In this document: positions 61,912 to 64,000 of the stretch, piece by piece
How the letters are laid out: each line of letters opens with the position of its first letter
How positions within the stretch are numbered: position 1 is the first letter of the stretch
Assembly (NCBI GenBank): GCA_022574595.1
Contig: JACZRS010000010.1
Span: forward strand, 62,001 to 126,000
From: Planctomycetota bacterium
GTDB taxonomy: Bacteria; Planctomycetota; Phycisphaerae; Phycisphaerales; SM1A02
Direction of reading: 5' to 3'
DNA length: 64,000 bases
Notes under the pieces: model-generated
The model's input: only the letters and a program-made list of their open reading frames with translations
The model's database searches: none
What the model was told of the DNA's origin: nothing
Made by a program: the position numbers and the translations under genes

Positions 61912-63099
61912 ATGAATCTTAAAAACAAACTTGTTAGTGTTCTGAGATTGAGGCGCAGGGGTATGCGATCATTTACCCTAGTCGAAGCAGTTATATCAAC
62001 TGTAATCGTAGGGATTATGTTTGTTGCTGCAATGAGCGTTCTAGGCGCTACTGCTGTTTCAAAACGAAGTACGCAGCAGCAGGCACTTGGGTATTCCTTA
62101 GCTCAAGATTTAATGAACGAGATTCTGATTCAACCTTATGAAGACCCAACACAAACAGCAGTATTCGGTCGAGAATCAGGCGAAGGTGGAGTCAATCGCA
62201 TAGATTTTGATGATGTCGATGACTATGAAAGTTGGTCAGCTACTCCGCCAGAAGATAAGAATGGTACTTCACTTACAGGATACGATCAATGGACGCGATC
62301 TGTTGATATCAGCTTTGTAAAACCCACCGATCTACAAACCGAATTACTCTCACGAACAGGCGTAAAACGTATTGCGGTTACAGTATCACGTGATGGCATA
62401 GTAGCAACGCAGCTCATTGCCATCCGCACTCACGCATGGCCAATGAATCGCAAGGACCCTGGGATTGTCGTCCTGTTTGTCGTAGATGATACTGCAAGTC
62501 TGACAAGCCAAGAGAAAGCTAAGCAATTACTCATGAAATCATGGGGATTCACGGTAATGCTTATGGGAGCAACAGAATCACAAGCTAATCTTGATGCAGC
62601 AACTGTTGATGCCAATGTAGCCTACATTTCACAAGATATTAATGATTCGGATTTAGATACAAAATTGCTCTACACATTAATAGGCGTAGTTAATGAGGAA
62701 GCGAACCTTGGGTCTGAGTTTGGCTTTGCCGATTCTTGGACCGATGGAAACTCAAACAATATCCAGATAGTGGATAATTCACATTACGTCACAAATGAGC
62801 TGAGTCATGGTACTCTCCAAATTCTCAACTCATCTCAGCCCGGTCACATGCTATCTTGGCCTTACGCTCCGGGCTTACAAACCCTAGGTCGAAGTTGGGA
62901 TGAAAGTGATAAATTATACCGCCGCTCCCTAGCAGTGATTGAGGTTGGCAGTGAGTTATATGGTGGAGAGTTTGCAACAGGCAGGCGCGTAAGATTGCCC
63001 TGGGGACTTCCAGGTTTTGATGTCGGCGAACTTAACAAGAATGGTTTAGACATAATGAGGCGGACTATCGAATGGGCAGCTAGTAAGGAGCAGCCATGA
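61912..63099 (+). CDS. Prepilin fused to an extracellular Rossmann-like domain
   Basis: The 395-residue protein has an N-terminal prepilin motif S|FTLVEAVISTVIVGIMFVA (Ser at -1, Glu at +5). A pilin-like region (to about 170) resembles PilV/GspI. It is followed by a domain starting GIVVLFVVDDTASLTSQEKA, with alternating strands and helices and ending in RVRLPWGLPGFDVGELNKNG, LDIMRRTIEWAA. This resembles a Rossmann/ThuA-like domain found in secreted adhesin-like proteins. It overlaps the next gene by 4 bases. The extra domain could display binding activity at a fibre tip. Confidence 0.75.
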   Translation: MNLKNKLVSVLRLRRRGMRSFTLVEAVISTVIVGIMFVAAMSVLGATAVSKRSTQQQALGYSLAQDLMNEILIQPYEDPTQTAVFGRESGEGGVNRIDFDDVDDYESWSATPPEDKNGTSLTGYDQWTRSVDISFVKPTDLQTELLSRTGVKRIAVTVSRDGIVATQLIAIRTHAWPMNRKDPGIVVLFVVDDTASLTSQEKAKQLLMKSWGFTVMLMGATESQANLDAATVDANVAYISQDINDSDLDTKLLYTLIGVVNEEANLGSEFGFADSWTDGNSNNIQIVDNSHYVTNELSHGTLQILNSSQPGHMLSWPYAPGLQTLGRSWDESDKLYRRSLAVIEVGSELYGGEFATGRRVRLPWGLPGFDVGELNKNGLDIMRRTIEWAASKEQP

Positions 63100-63563
63100 T
63101 TCGTAACAATACATGCTTCTATTATGGCGCCAGACGAGGATCATCCTATTTATTGATCCTTAGTGTATCCATGATAATTGCTTTGATTGGCTTATCAGGT
63201 CTTATCGCTGCGCGAATTGACCACAAAATTGCTACGACTACATCCGATGCAACTGAAGCTCGTTTTTACGCTCTTGCAGCTATTGAATTGGGAATATTTG
63301 CAATTGATGCGGACCCACTTAACTGGCGGATGGCGATTCATAACGGGGCACTACCTGTGGATATGCCAATTGGCAATGGATCATTATCGCTATTAATTGT
63401 TGATCCATTTGACAATGATTTGCTAAACGATTCTTCAGAGTCAATACTGATGACAGGAATTGGTGCTAAAGGGATCGCAAGACACAAGGTACAAGTCACA
63501 GTGGTCTTTACAGGTGGAGTAACCAGCTTTATGCCCGGCAGTTGGAAGCAGGTCGTCGACTAA
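63096..63563 (+). CDS. PilX/GspK-like minor pilin
   Basis: The 155-residue protein starts at ATG 63096, 6 bases after AAGGAG. A basic leader with GARRGSSYLLILSVSMIIAL is followed by the helix DATEARFYALAAIELGIFAI, which resembles the start of PilX/GspK minor pilins (RGSxLVxxLxxxxxLxxL, ARYxAxAGxE). It lacks the +5 glutamate, as is usual for GspK. It is the last gene of the pilus cluster and converges with an HD-GYP gene 10 bases away. Confidence 0.75.
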   Translation: MIRNNTCFYYGARRGSSYLLILSVSMIIALIGLSGLIAARIDHKIATTTSDATEARFYALAAIELGIFAIDADPLNWRMAIHNGALPVDMPIGNGSLSLLIVDPFDNDLLNDSSESILMTGIGAKGIARHKVQVTVVFTGGVTSFMPGSWKQVVD

Positions 63564-63573
63564 AATGATTTAT

Positions 63574-63999
63574 TTATGCGGCTTTATTATCTTGAGCCCT
63601 ATGCTGAGCGACAAGAGCATCATAGCTGCTTAGATCCATAGTCAAGAATATCTCTGCAAATGCAGGATCAAATTGTTTGCCTGTACAATTTGCAATCTCT
63701 TGAAGAACTTGATTCCTTGGCAGAGCTGATCGGTACCTTCGATCAGAACTCATGGCATCAAACGCATCAACAACAGCTAATAAACGACCCATGCGCGGGA
63801 TGTCTTCACCATCAAGCTTATGAGGATAACCATAGCCATCCCATCGTTCGTGGTGATAAAGTACGCCTGGTAATATATCTTCTAACGGCGCTATGTCCTT
63901 CAATATGTCGTAGCCGATTTGCGGGTGAAGCTTAATGATTTCATATTCTTCATCGGTAAGTTTTCCATCCTTACCCAATACAGCTTCCGGTACACCAAT
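63574..63999 (-). CDS. HD-GYP-domain phosphodiesterase, C-terminal part (partial)
   Basis: The frame runs from TAA at 63574 to the window edge without a start, giving about 142 residues. It begins GVPEAVLGKDGKLTDEEYEI and continues with IIKLHPQIGYDIL, LYHHERWDGYGYPHKLDGED, VVDAFDAMSSDRRYRSAL and QFDPAFAEIF. These are the standard blocks of HD-GYP domains that degrade cyclic di-GMP. The N-terminal sensor or receiver part lies outside the window. Cyclic di-GMP control of the adjacent pilus is plausible. Confidence 0.93.
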   Translation of the reverse strand: MGVPEAVLGKDGKLTDEEYEIIKLHPQIGYDILKDIAPLEDILPGVLYHHERWDGYGYPHKLDGEDIPRMGRLLAVVDAFDAMSSDRRYRSALPRNQVLQEIANCTGKQFDPAFAEIFLTMDLSSYDALVAQHRAQDNKAA

Positions 64000-64000
64000 C

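Noticed and set aside
1-64000. tRNA or rRNA genes, CRISPR arrays, prophage or transposase genes
   Set aside because: The gaps were read for cloverleaf-like tRNA ends, regularly spaced repeats and transposase motifs, and none were found. A dedicated scan (tRNAscan, Infernal) would be the decisive test.

Overview
The window reads as a chromosomal segment of a bacterium, most likely a planctomycete of the Phycisphaerae type. This is inferred from gene content: a PEP-CTERM-like sorting tail, very large secreted and TPR proteins, a squalene-cyclase-fold protein linked to ExbB/ExbD, a receptor-like kinase with TPRs, a three-copy repeat-domain protein of a type I associate with planctomycetes, and a compact type IV pilus locus. 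No rRNA, tRNA, CRISPR array or transposase gene was seen.

Layout. 1-720: the end of an unidentified gene and a small coiled-coil protein. 1-7.4 kb: an Rrf2 regulator with a promoter/operator, followed by the tightly packed iron-sulfur assembly operon sufBCD-sufS-sufU-sufT. 7.4-10 kb: repeats, a GT87-type membrane glycosyltransferase of different base composition, and a small protein of the eRF1-like 'translational machinery' family. 10-16.5 kb: a large esterase lipoprotein divergent from a BlaI repressor / M56 membrane-peptidase pair, with BlaI-type operators between them. 16.5-25.9 kb: a putative envelope energy-transduction cluster of a 1050-residue TPR protein, ExbB, ExbD and a 1589-residue protein that carries a TonB/TolA-like transmembrane helix. 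25.9-28.2 kb: a small accessory island of three overlapping genes of unknown function. It lies between two diverged copies of the last 63 bases of the 1589-residue gene, with an ASCH-domain gene remnant and a 17-bp inverted-repeat element.

28.2-33.6 kb: secreted S15 and M3 peptidases and the triple-repeat protein. 33.7-37.1 kb: a metal-handling cassette with a CsoR-family repressor, a CopZ_N-MerT-HMA fusion, a TRASH/YHS-like protein and a thioredoxin-HMA-thioredoxin fusion. 37.2-45.5 kb: a cyclase-kinase-TPR fusion, a PEP-CTERM-like protein, an MBL-fold hydrolase, a DUF2784 membrane protein, an unlisted 57-residue membrane peptide with a strong ribosome binding site, MltA and an amidohydrolase. 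45.7-51.3 kb: archaeal-type gatE and gatD, translationally coupled, followed by an M28 peptidase and RNase PH. 51.6-63.6 kb: a histidine kinase, a STAS protein and a type IV pilus / type II secretion-like assembly operon (pilB, C, M, N, O, a pilP-like gene, four pilin-like genes and a PilX/GspK-like gene). The window ends in a truncated HD-GYP gene.

The most notable points are the archaeal GatDE pair in a bacterial operon, the ExbBD-linked giant protein with a TonB-like SxxxH helix, the three-gene island framed by the duplicated gene end, and the unusual metal-protein fusions. Functions are assigned by reading protein motifs by eye. No database search was run.
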